64,000 nucleotides of DNA from Hyphomicrobiales bacterium (GTDB lineage: Bacteria; Pseudomonadota; Alphaproteobacteria; Rhizobiales; Rhizobiaceae). This document shows, one piece after another, positions 1-7,274 of the stretch. Location: NCBI GenBank assembly GCA_900468065.1, contig UBTA01000043.1, forward strand, positions 23,548-87,547, read 5' to 3'. The notes beneath the pieces are model-generated. The model was not told where the DNA came from, did no database searches, and saw only the letters and a program-made list of their open reading frames with translations. Position 1 is the first letter of the stretch, and each line of letters starts with the position of its first letter. Position numbers and translations under genes: made by a program.

Positions 1-464
1 ATGGCAATAGGCGTGGTTGGTCTCATAGGGTGGTCAGCGCGGCATCTCGATTGGTCCGATCGGCATCGGTAGGCCCTGGCGTGCGGAGCAGTGCTTGTCT
101 ATTTTTGGTGGGGACTTGTCATTAAGCTGACTTGTACGGCACTGCGGCGTTGCCCGGGCGTATTCTTTCGTTACCGTCTCACTGGTGTTTCTCGCCGACA
201 CTGGCGCTTATGCTAAACAACCCCAAAAGCAAACATCTTTCGCAATAAAACTCGGGGTGATAAAGACTTTGACGGTTCAGACAATCACTGATGTCGCATC
301 AGCTGCAACAGTTGACTGGCGGCTAAGCGCTACCGGGAGAACTTTCACAGATAGGCGTTACACCTCGAAGTTCGTATTAAGTAGGTCATTCGAGGCAGGC
401 GTCGCAGGTTCGTATCTCTTCAAGGCGTGAGTACTCTGTTTTTTCATAGCATGTTCCCGCTAGC
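1..464. other. Region without a recognisable gene
   Basis: The left end holds only short open frames with no recognisable domain, no good ribosome binding site and no conserved motif. One frame at 185-430 could encode 81 residues, but its composition does not resemble a known family. The region is less GC-rich and more irregular than its neighbours. I see nothing to annotate except that it lies downstream of the minus-strand LysR gene. Confidence 0.5.
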
Positions 465-1370
465 TCAGTTCAAGGACGCCATCAATGCGTCTTCGCCAAC
501 CGCCTCGACGAGGAAATCCAACACTGCCCTGACGCGCTGCGGGATGTTGCGACGCGACGGATAAACGACACTGATGGGTAGGCGTGTCGGCGGGAACTCG
601 GGCATAAGTTTCAACAGGCGCCCTGCCTTAACGTCGGCATCGACCAATATATGGGAGAGTACCGCCAGCCCGCCGCCGGACAGCGCAGCACGATGAACCG
701 CCATCGCGCTGTTGGCAATCATACGCGGGGCGATGCGAACCTGAACCTCGTCAGCTCCGTTGGAAAACGACCAGGATCTGCCATCGCCCGCCCGTCTGTA
801 GCATATGCAGTCATGATCGGCGACGTGCTCGGGAGCCTGAGGTGGGTGGTGCCGTGCAATATAGGATGGTGAAGCTACAAGAGATGCCGTCGTCCAGCCG
901 ATGCGCCGGCATATCAGGCTGCTGTCGCCAACCACACCGAGGCGGACTTCAAGATCGATCGCCTCTCCAATCAGGTCCGAAGGCTCTTCGCAAAAGATCA
1001 GTTGGACAATCAGGCCAGGATGACGTTCAAGAAGCGTGTGGAGACGGTCACTCACGTAGAGCCCCAGTGGTGCTGGCAGGCTCAGCCTGACTCTTCCGGA
1101 CGCTCGACCACCTTCGATGCGGCCCGTCTCGCCAATTGCATCGACCGCCTCCAGGACCTGCCGTGCCCGTGGAATCATCTGTTCGCCCTCAACTGTCAGG
1201 GCGAGCGCACTTGTCGTGCGATGCAGAAGACGGATGTTCAGATGAGCTTCTAGCGCGGACACCTGTCGTGACACCGCTGGCTGGGTTAGCCCAAGGTCGA
1301 TCGCCGCTGCCGAGAAGGAGCCGGTCTCCGCCACGCGCAGGAACGCTTTCAAGGTCGATACGATGTCCAT
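465..1370 (-). CDS. LysR-family transcriptional regulator
   Basis: This 301-residue protein has the standard LysR layout: an N-terminal winged helix-turn-helix at about residues 5-63, with the typical LTQPAVSRQVSALE helix, then a periplasmic-binding-protein-like effector domain. It would act as a cytoplasmic DNA-binding activator or repressor responding to a small ligand. It diverges from the carboxymuconolactone decarboxylase-SDR-cupin-MscS run, so it probably regulates that run and itself. A 19-bp dyad sits just before its start (1388-1406). The effector is unknown. Family assignment is firm; target assignment is inferred from orientation. Confidence 0.9.
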   Translation of the reverse strand: MDIVSTLKAFLRVAETGSFSAAAIDLGLTQPAVSRQVSALEAHLNIRLLHRTTSALALTVEGEQMIPRARQVLEAVDAIGETGRIEGGRASGRVRLSLPAPLGLYVSDRLHTLLERHPGLIVQLIFCEEPSDLIGEAIDLEVRLGVVGDSSLICRRIGWTTASLVASPSYIARHHPPQAPEHVADHDCICYRRAGDGRSWSFSNGADEVQVRIAPRMIANSAMAVHRAALSGGGLAVLSHILVDADVKAGRLLKLMPEFPPTRLPISVVYPSRRNIPQRVRAVLDFLVEAVGEDALMASLN

Positions 1371-1387
1371 TCAGCACCCTTACTTTT

Positions 1388-1406
1388 CGACATAAGGCTT
1401 ATGTCG
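1388..1406. promoter_or_regulatory. Perfect 19-bp dyad, probable LysR operator
   Basis: CGACATAAGGCTTATGTCG is a perfect palindrome of two 9-bp arms around one base. It lies 17 bp before the LysR start, in the divergent intergenic region. LysR regulators typically bind such dyads containing a T-N11-A core, so this is the likely recognition site. Binding is inferred from position and symmetry. Confidence 0.6.
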
Positions 1407-1440
1407 CGAGCGTATGCGGGAAACACTTGCCTGTCCAGCG

Positions 1441-1484
1441 ATTAAGGATATGTTTTATCCATAAGGACACTAAATATCCTTAAT
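1441..1484. promoter_or_regulatory. Double inverted repeat, probable Rrf2 operator
   Basis: Two adjacent 15-bp imperfect palindromes of the form GGATA-N5-TATCC occupy 1446-1460 and 1465-1479 (the second reads GGACA in its left half). The outer 11-bp arms at 1441-1451 and 1474-1484 are perfect inverted repeats of each other. The same element occurs once before the Rrf2 gene at 4881-4895. Placement directly before the first gene of the run suggests repression of that run. Confidence 0.6.
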
Positions 1485-1497
1485 GACGGAGAGAGCA

Positions 1498-1977
1498 ATG
1501 ACACAGCGCCTGAACTACGCACAGCAATCACCCGAACTCTTCAAGAAGCTCATGGACCTCTCCACCGCCATGGACGACGGCGTAATCGAGCAGAAAATCC
1601 ATGACCTGGTCCACATCCGCGCGTCGCAAGTGAATGGCTGTGCCTTCTGCCTCGATATGCACGTGAAAGAAGCCAAGATCCACGGAGAGAGCGAACTCCG
1701 CCTCTACCACATCGCCATCTGGCGGGAATCGACCCTGTTCATCCCGCGCGAACGCGCTGCTCTGGCATGGACGGAAGCGGTCACGAAACTTCCCGAGGGC
1801 GGCATTCCCGACGAACTTTACGAGCGGGTCCGCGGCCAGCTTTCGGAAAAGGAAATCACCGAATTGACTTTCTCAATTATGACGATCAATGCCTGGAACC
1901 GGGCCAGCATCGCCTTTAAGGCCGTGCCCGGATCGGCTGACAAAGCCTACGGCCTCGACAAGGCCGGCCTGAACTAA
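1498..1977 (+). CDS. Carboxymuconolactone decarboxylase (AhpD-like) family protein
   Basis: The 159-residue product belongs to the CMD/AhpD superfamily. It carries the CxxC-xxx-H pattern (CAFCLDMH) used by AhpD-type peroxidase-reducing or alkylhydroperoxidase-like enzymes, preceded by the usual helix of a small all-alpha protein. The ATG at 1498 is preferred over the one at 1483 because GGAGAG lies five bases before it and the earlier ATG falls inside the operator palindrome. It heads a run with an SDR, a cupin and an MscS channel. A role in peroxide or electrophile detoxification is likely; the substrate is not known. Confidence 0.85.
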   Translation: MTQRLNYAQQSPELFKKLMDLSTAMDDGVIEQKIHDLVHIRASQVNGCAFCLDMHVKEAKIHGESELRLYHIAIWRESTLFIPRERAALAWTEAVTKLPEGGIPDELYERVRGQLSEKEITELTFSIMTINAWNRASIAFKAVPGSADKAYGLDKAGLN

Positions 1978-2042
1978 GCATTTCCCCCCGACGGATCAAC
2001 CACACAACGCGGCGCGCTGGCGTCCGCGAACGGAGAAGTCTT

Positions 2043-2795
2043 ATGAAAATCGTCATCATCGGCGGAACCGGCCTCATCGGCACAAAGACGGTCGAGCGCC
2101 TTCGCAGTCGTGGCCACGACGTGATCGCCGCGTCTCCGAATACGGGTATCAACACGATCACAGGGGAGGGGCTTGCAGAAGCGCTCACTGGTGCCGAGGT
2201 GGTGATAGACCTCGCCAATTCGCCATCCTTCGAGGACAAGGCCGTGATGGATTTCTTCGACACATCCGGCCGCAACCTGCTCGCCGCGGAGAAGACGGCG
2301 GGGGTGAGGCATCACATCGCGCTTTCGGTCGTCGGCACAGAAAAACTGCAGGAAAGCGGCTATTTCCGAGCCAAGCTTGCCCAGGAAAAGCTGATCAAGG
2401 CATCCGACATCCCCTATACGATCGTGCACTCCACGCAGTTCATGGAATTTCTCGGCGGCATCGCTCAATCCGGCACTGTCGGCGACACGGTTCACCTGTC
2501 ACCGGCCCACGTCCAGCCGATCGCCTCCGACGACGTCGCCGAAGCGATGACCGACGTGGCGCTCTCCGCCCCGATGAACGGCATGATCGAGATTGCCGGG
2601 CCGGAGCGGTCGAAATTGAGCGACCTTGTAGCTCGCTATCTCGCCGCCACGGGAGACGAGCGCAAGGTCGTGCCGGATACGGAAGCTCGATATTTCGGCG
2701 CCCGGCTCGAAGATGGCTCGCTCGTCTCCGACAACAATCCCCGCCTTGGCCGGACCACGTTCGAGCAATGGTTTCCGACATTGGCGCGCAAGTAG
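2043..2795 (+). CDS. NAD(P)-binding SDR/NmrA-like oxidoreductase
   Basis: A 250-residue Rossmann-fold protein starts with the dinucleotide-binding glycine motif IIGGTGLIG, as in atypical short-chain dehydrogenases of the NmrA/YwnB type. The catalytic YxxxK of classical SDRs is not obvious, although SGYFRAKLAQEK around residues 101-112 could serve. GGAGAAG lies close before the ATG. It follows the CMD gene by 65 bp and is probably cotranscribed with it. Such proteins often act as NADPH-dependent quinone or aldehyde reductases or redox sensors; which applies here cannot be told. Confidence 0.8.
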   Translation: MKIVIIGGTGLIGTKTVERLRSRGHDVIAASPNTGINTITGEGLAEALTGAEVVIDLANSPSFEDKAVMDFFDTSGRNLLAAEKTAGVRHHIALSVVGTEKLQESGYFRAKLAQEKLIKASDIPYTIVHSTQFMEFLGGIAQSGTVGDTVHLSPAHVQPIASDDVAEAMTDVALSAPMNGMIEIAGPERSKLSDLVARYLAATGDERKVVPDTEARYFGARLEDGSLVSDNNPRLGRTTFEQWFPTLARK

Positions 2796-2856
2796 ATGGC
2801 ATGACACGTGTCGCATTACCCGGCACATTTTCCCTTTGCAAACAGGAGATTTCGAC

Positions 2857-3279
2857 ATGATCAGATCAATTTTCGCAGCAACGGCCGTTTTGGCCGCAAT
2901 GATTGGCTCGGCCGCGGCCCATGAAAGTTCTGGCGGTAAGGCCGCGACGGTAACGGTGGTGTACGAGCACGAACTTCCGAATGTTCCAGGCAAGAGCATC
3001 AAGGGGGTTCTGGTCGAGTACGACCCGGGTGGTTTCTCCGATGCGCATACCCATCCAGACACCGCCTTTATCTATGCGACGGTTCTGGAGGGTTCGATCC
3101 GCAGTCAGGTAAACGATGGACCTGTCAAGGTCTACAAGACTGGAGAGAACTTCTCCGAGCTGCCGGGCGACCGTCACGCTGTCAGCGCGAACGGCAGTAC
3201 CACTGAAAAGGCAAGACTTCTGGCGGTCTTTGTTGTTGATACGGCTCAGAAAGAGCTGACTTTCCCGATCAAGAAGTGA
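2857..3279 (+). CDS. Secreted cupin-domain protein
   Basis: The 140-residue protein has an N-terminal signal peptide (about residues 1-21, ending AAA-HES) and a single cupin barrel. The metal-binding HTH pair (His64, His66) sits in a DAHTHP motif and the barrel continues with a VLEGSI strand. The start at 2857 is supported by AGGAG eight bases upstream; a longer frame beginning at 2713 overlaps the SDR gene and is rejected. It probably acts in the periplasm. The ligand is unknown; family members bind metals or small acids. Confidence 0.85.
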   Translation: MIRSIFAATAVLAAMIGSAAAHESSGGKAATVTVVYEHELPNVPGKSIKGVLVEYDPGGFSDAHTHPDTAFIYATVLEGSIRSQVNDGPVKVYKTGENFSELPGDRHAVSANGSTTEKARLLAVFVVDTAQKELTFPIKK

Positions 3280-3344
3280 CGCCCCTATCCGGGCGCTGTC
3301 AGCAGCGTCCGGCTTTTTCAGACACCGAATTTGAAGAATTAGCC

Positions 3345-4373
3345 ATGCTTGACGATGCTGCCTTGCTGCCGCTTCTATCGATCAATTTGCTCGGCATTGC
3401 CGGGATTATCGTATGGCACCTCCAGGGCCGCAATCGACCCAAGGCAAGGCTCATAATCCAGATCGTCTTCTTCGCGGCCATGACGGCCGTACTGGGTTTC
3501 GGCGGGGTCCTTCCTTATCGGGTGGGCGAAACATACGACAATAATGTCCCGGCTTTCCTCGCCGCCTCCGCCAGAGTTCTCTGGTGGATCCATCTTGCGT
3601 GGTCGCTGATCGGTGTCGTGCGGATCATTGTACTCGACCGTCGGCCGACGGAAGCGCGGCTACTGCAGGATCTCATGGTGGCGGTAGTCTATATCGGGAT
3701 TGCGCTGTCGATCCTTGCATTCGTATTCGACGCGCCGATCGGCACGCTGGTCGCAACGTCCGGCGTTGTCGCTGTCATCTTCGGCCTTGCACTGCAGAAC
3801 ACGCTGGGCGATGTCTTTTCCGGCATTGCGTTGACACTTGGAAGACCGTTTGTCATCGGTGACTGGATTCAGCTCGCCGACGGCACGGAAGGCCGTGTCG
3901 TCGAAAATAACTGGCGATCGACGCAGTTGTTAACCGGGGCCCACAATGTGGTGGTCCTGCCCAATAGTGTCCTGGCGAAGGTTGGGCTGACCAACCTCAG
4001 CCGGCCAGACGAAACGCACCTTATCTCTATGAGTGTACGGATCGCATCCGGTCACGAACCGCGTTTCGTTGAGGGGGTCATGCGGACAGTCCTTGAAGCC
4101 TGCGGAAGTATCGATCGTCAAGTGCCCGCAATCGTTGCTCTCAAATTAATCGACGCCGCTGCGCTCGAGCTTGAATTGCAGTTCCGTGTCGCCGATCCTT
4201 CGCACAGGATCCCGGCAAGAAACGAAGTGATCGATGGGATACACCGGCACTGCAGGGAGAACGGTCTTTTATTGGCGATACCGTCGCAAAGTTATCTCTG
4301 CGCCCTCCCTGTGGCGAGCGAAGGTGAAAAGGTAATGTCCCCTGTGGCCGCCCGATCAGCCGGCACGGTCTAA
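3345..4373 (+). CDS. MscS-family mechanosensitive ion channel
   Basis: About 342 residues with three to four hydrophobic helices in the first 150 residues, then the conserved MscS pore helix and beta domain (FGLALQNTLGDVFSGIAL, PFVIGDWI, VVLPNSVLAK). It would sit in the inner membrane as a tension-gated or small-solute channel. A GTG at 3276 overlaps the cupin stop, but the ATG at 3345 matches the usual N-terminus better. It is the last gene of the CMD-SDR-cupin run and converges on the Rrf2 gene, whose stop lies inside its 3' end. Confidence 0.88.
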   Translation: MLDDAALLPLLSINLLGIAGIIVWHLQGRNRPKARLIIQIVFFAAMTAVLGFGGVLPYRVGETYDNNVPAFLAASARVLWWIHLAWSLIGVVRIIVLDRRPTEARLLQDLMVAVVYIGIALSILAFVFDAPIGTLVATSGVVAVIFGLALQNTLGDVFSGIALTLGRPFVIGDWIQLADGTEGRVVENNWRSTQLLTGAHNVVVLPNSVLAKVGLTNLSRPDETHLISMSVRIASGHEPRFVEGVMRTVLEACGSIDRQVPAIVALKLIDAAALELELQFRVADPSHRIPARNEVIDGIHRHCRENGLLLAIPSQSYLCALPVASEGEKVMSPVAARSAGTV

Positions 4374-4844
4374 CACCCACTCGAAGGAATTTCCCCAGAT
4401 GTCCGCCGGTATTTCCTGCGCCAATGTTTCCGTCAGGTCGGAAAGCAGCACGCCCCGGAGCGTGCTGCGCCATGCTTCATCTGCCTCCCACATGACGCGT
4501 GCCACCGCGCAGGGCTTGGATTCGCAGTAGCCTTTTGGTCGGCAGGGATTGTTCGCACGGATATTGTTGCACACGAAGGTGCGCGATTTTCCCTCGACGG
4601 CTTCGACAATCTCGAGAAACGTCAGTTCCGTCGGAGCGCGCGCCAGACGATATCCGCCCGATGGGCCGAGGGTTGTATGGACCAGTCCGGCTTGGGAAAG
4701 GCCCTGAAGTGCCTTGGACAGATATTCCTTCGGAAGACCATGAAATTCGGCCAACGCTTTTGTTGAGAGATATCGCCCCTCTGGGAGACCTGCAAGAATG
4801 GCGCAACAGTGAAGCGCCCATTCAACCTGGCTTTTCAAGATCAT
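4356..4844 (-). CDS. Rrf2-family transcriptional regulator, likely Fe-S sensing
   Basis: The 162-residue protein starts MILKSQVEWALHC and has the Rrf2 winged-helix domain, including the LSKALQGLSQAGLV recognition region and the GGYRLAR wing. A cysteine-rich loop follows (FVCNNIR...CRPKGYC...KPC), as in Rrf2 members that ligate a [2Fe-2S] or [4Fe-4S] cluster. Start 4844 is the first ATG; a TTG at 4862 is less likely. Its own upstream region carries the same GGATA-N5-TATCC dyad found before the CMD run, suggesting autoregulation and control of that run. Stress sensing of redox or nitric oxide is an inference. Confidence 0.9.
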   Translation of the reverse strand: MILKSQVEWALHCCAILAGLPEGRYLSTKALAEFHGLPKEYLSKALQGLSQAGLVHTTLGPSGGYRLARAPTELTFLEIVEAVEGKSRTFVCNNIRANNPCRPKGYCESKPCAVARVMWEADEAWRSTLRGVLLSDLTETLAQEIPADIWGNSFEWVLDRAG

Positions 4845-4880
4845 GATTGCATTCCGCGGCAACTGCCGAATGGATATTAA

Positions 4881-4895
4881 GGATATAAGATATCC
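4881..4895. promoter_or_regulatory. Rrf2-type dyad before the Rrf2 gene
   Basis: GGATATAAGATATCC is a 15-bp palindrome with 5-bp arms (GGATA/TATCC) preceded by TTAA, exactly as in the first dyad before the CMD gene. It lies about 36 bp before the Rrf2 start codon. The match between two sites 3.4 kb apart makes a shared regulator likely. Confidence 0.6.
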
Positions 4896-5059
4896 CTATT
4901 CCAGGGTTTTGTAAACTGATCGTTCCGTTGTCCGATAGTTGTCACTGCGTGAAATCTGCTACTGCGTGTTGCCTTCGCGAGCTCCGTTTCCCGATGAGAA
5001 TAAGGCTAGTGCGCGGAAGAGGCGGCGCACTGCCCAAAAGGATAGCCTGGTAATCGACG

Positions 5060-5430
5060 GAATTGCGGGCTGATGGCCCTCGAAATCGCGAAGCTCCAGA
5101 AGACGCTGGAGCTGGCGCAATCCGTGAGGGATTGGCGTATCCCGATTGATCTCGAACCAGACACCCCGACCGGGTCGAACGCGCTCGCCGGTCTCGTCTT
5201 TTCGCTTCGCCCGCGATGAAGCGCACAACCTCTCCGGCGTCGTTGAGCGAGAGTCCTGAGAAATAGGAGCCAAAGCGGCCGAATATCTGGCGGGTTTGGG
5301 CAGGGTCGCGTGCGAGGTCGCATAGGTAGGCCTCAACATCGGCGTGTTCGCGGAAAAAAAAGATTGGAAGACGCCCTTCGTGGCCGCCAACGAATTTTTC
5401 CTAGAATGCCTCTGTCATCATTCCCGCCAT
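5060..5430 (-). pseudogene. Frameshifted remnant of an unidentified protein
   Basis: From an ATG at 5430 the frame reads MAGMMTEAF, then an in-frame TAG at 5401-5403, then a well-formed protein segment (EKFVGGHEGRLP, DVEAYLCDLARDP, IFGRFGSYFSGLS, VVRFIAGEAKRR). Near an AAAA run around 5205 the protein sense shifts frame and continues as GRGVWFEINRDTPIPHG and LQRLLELRDFEGHQP. A nonsense codon plus a frameshift indicate decay. I do not recognise the family. The 3' end is ill-defined. Confidence 0.5.
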
Positions 5431-5828
5431 GACCTCTCCGAAGAGGCCGCGCCGTGCAGTGGACGGGAGGCAGGGAGGATAGCAGGCGTGCGCGCCGGGA
5501 GCGTCTGCATCGGGATGAAGATCTATGGCAATCTGCCGATGAAAATACTCACGGGCGTCAGATGTGCGGATTCAAAATACGGCCGCATTGCAGCGATTAG
5601 GTCTGCGTCTGTAGCAGTCTGCTGTTGGAGCAGCAGATGGCCATACGTTACCTTGATGTTCCGTTCGACGAGAGCCATTCTTCAATGACTTCGATGGAAG
5701 GTGCACAAGTGTGCACTGGCTGCGCCCCCCTGAAAGAATACGATAGCTTTGCTCAGTTTGCCAATTGCAAGTGGTTGGGTGGGTCGACGGGGCCGTGTGT
5801 TGGTGACGTATCTTCGTTGATGCCCCCG
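5431..5828. other. Intergenic stretch with no supported gene
   Basis: Several short open frames cross on both strands but none has a recognisable domain or good initiation signal. The stretch lies between a decayed gene and the toxin gene of a toxin-antitoxin pair, a common setting for degraded accessory DNA. Confidence 0.4.
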
Positions 5829-6257
5829 TCATTCAATTTGCCGCAACGGGTTGACGATTTCGACGCCGGCGCAATCTTTTTCGTTGTCGGTGACGACGGT
5901 GCATCCATGGGCTTCGGCAACGGAGGCTATGATGGTGTCGAGTGCGCTACGAGGGCGGCCTTGCGCTTTCCCGTCCGCCATGAGACGCGCCCATACCAAG
6001 CTCGCGTTCTCGTCGAAAGGTAGCACACGACCAGCGAACAGGGACTGTGGCCCTTCCGGTCCAGAGAACCAGGCTTCGAGCTGATCGCGCCGCTTTCCCG
6101 CTGGCTTTTCGAGGACGCCCCGGCGGATTTCGGCAACCGTCAGCGACGCGATGAACAGGTCCTCGTCTTTTTGCGCGCCCATCCATTCAAGAAGTGTCTC
6201 GGAGGGGAACGGCTTCGTGATGTTGCTTATGATGTTGGTATCAAGCAGGTAGCGCAT
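5829..6257 (-). CDS. PIN-domain toxin, VapC/FitB-like
   Basis: The 142-residue protein has the PIN fold markers: an N-terminal LLDTNIIS with the first catalytic Asp, the central SLTVAEIRRG with the conserved Glu, the SALDTIIASVAEAHG acidic helix, and the C-terminal VVTDNEKDC acidic motif. VapC proteins are Mg-dependent ribonucleases that usually cleave tRNA or rRNA when freed from their antitoxin. Its ATG overlaps the stop of the upstream antitoxin gene (TGATG), the usual arrangement. All acidic residues appear intact, so it is probably active. Confidence 0.9.
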   Translation of the reverse strand: MRYLLDTNIISNITKPFPSETLLEWMGAQKDEDLFIASLTVAEIRRGVLEKPAGKRRDQLEAWFSGPEGPQSLFAGRVLPFDENASLVWARLMADGKAQGRPRSALDTIIASVAEAHGCTVVTDNEKDCAGVEIVNPLRQIE

Positions 6258-6556
6258 CAGATCTCGACTTTACGTCCTTCCTCGCGGGGACGGTTAAGGT
6301 CAAGATCGGTCCCAACCAGCGGGGAGCGGCGGAGCGCAGCCAGGATGCCGCCTTTCCTCGGCGGCTCACCGGCGATTGTTTGGCTGACAGCCGCGCGGAG
6401 GCGCGCGGCATCGGCGCCGTCTTCTGCCAAACGGCGTGCCAATGATCGGATGAGGTCGCGATCAGTATCGCGGCCGAGCACCTCGAAGCGCGCCAATCCG
6501 CGCTCGCTAAGGCGAGCTCGATAGTTTTGGATGGCGCGTTTCTGCGAGCTGCCCAC
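6257..6556 (-). CDS. Putative VapB-type antitoxin
   Basis: A 99-residue, highly charged protein lies directly upstream of the PIN toxin and shares one base with its start (TGATG), so the two are translationally coupled. The N-terminal half (RAIQNYRARLSERGLARFEVLGRD) resembles antitoxins whose short DNA-binding segment includes a strand, and the C-terminal half is basic and probably wraps the toxin. The exact antitoxin family is uncertain; the antitoxin role follows from position. Confidence 0.75.
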   Translation of the reverse strand: MGSSQKRAIQNYRARLSERGLARFEVLGRDTDRDLIRSLARRLAEDGADAARLRAAVSQTIAGEPPRKGGILAALRRSPLVGTDLDLNRPREEGRKVEI

Positions 6557-6956
6557 GATATTCTCCAGCTTATTTCCAGTAATATAGCCAGAAAATAATG
6601 TCTTAGCAAGGTTCGCCTATGTCGCGCGGTGCTTTCCTGCGGCCGGATCGTGCGCGCCCGCGATGCAGGATAGTTTAAATGCTGGTACTTTTGCAGCGCA
6701 TCAGTGACACTCCAGGCGCCGCGAGGAGCGTAAATCGTCCGACTAGTCCGAATAGTTGGAGAAACCTCGAGGGTATTCTTTGTTGCTATTGTCTTTGGGA
6801 TCAAAGGTGTCACGCTGTGATGCGCTCATCATCGGAATAGTCTCTCGTCGGAAACATTTTGCAAGCAATTTCAATATTTTATGCTTTTTCTAGAAATAGC
6901 GTCGAAAGGGTTTTAGGTTCGAGTCCTTTTAAGGCGATCTTTCAAAATCGTCTTGC
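6557..6956. other. Intergenic region upstream of the VapBC pair
   Basis: No convincing gene. The part near 6560-6620 would hold the promoter of the minus-strand toxin-antitoxin pair. Around 6910-6935 there is a GGTTCGAGTCC stretch that looks like a tRNA T-loop, but no cloverleaf can be built around it. The region beyond 6830 is AT-richer than its neighbours. Confidence 0.4.
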
Positions 6957-7274
6957 CTAAGTTCTGTTCAGAAGGTGACAAGCCAAAAAGAAGGCAGCCA
7001 GACACAGCGTTAGAAGCCTTGTTCTTTGCACCAACATCTTGCCAAACAATTTCGATGACAAGACTCCGACCGCCACAATTGACGCACCGGTGATTAATGG
7101 ACCGATGGCGAAAGCCAAACCGAACGAACTCAAACAAATCGAAGTTGCTAGTGTGGTCGAAGGTGACCGAAGGACAGAATCGTCTGTCGCGGGTGTAAAG
7201 ATGGTCTTGAACCAATTCCAGCTGCAGCCGATGGCGAGACTAAGGCAGAAGGAAGCGAGGAGTTCTGCCAGCAT
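6957..7274 (-). CDS. Small membrane protein coupled to cysG
   Basis: The 105-residue product has about three hydrophobic segments (MLAELLASFCLSLAIG; ICLSSFGLAFAIGPLITGASIVAVGVL; LLTLCLAAFFLACHL) and would lie in the inner membrane. Its ATG overlaps the cysG stop as TGATG, which indicates translational coupling and membership of the nitrate operon. I do not recognise a named function. It is unlikely to be chance because the hydrophobic pattern and coupling agree. Confidence 0.7.
   Translation of the reverse strand: MLAELLASFCLSLAIGCSWNWFKTIFTPATDDSVLRSPSTTLATSICLSSFGLAFAIGPLITGASIVAVGVLSSKLFGKMLVQRTRLLTLCLAAFFLACHLLNRT

Noticed and set aside
2713..2856. N-terminal extension of the cupin gene
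   Set aside because: It overlaps the SDR coding end; the ATG at 2857 has a ribosome site and starts a signal peptide.
6900..6935. Apparent tRNA T-loop (GGTTCGAGTCC)
   Set aside because: No acceptor, D or anticodon stem can be built around it and the T stem is mismatched. It is probably a chance match.
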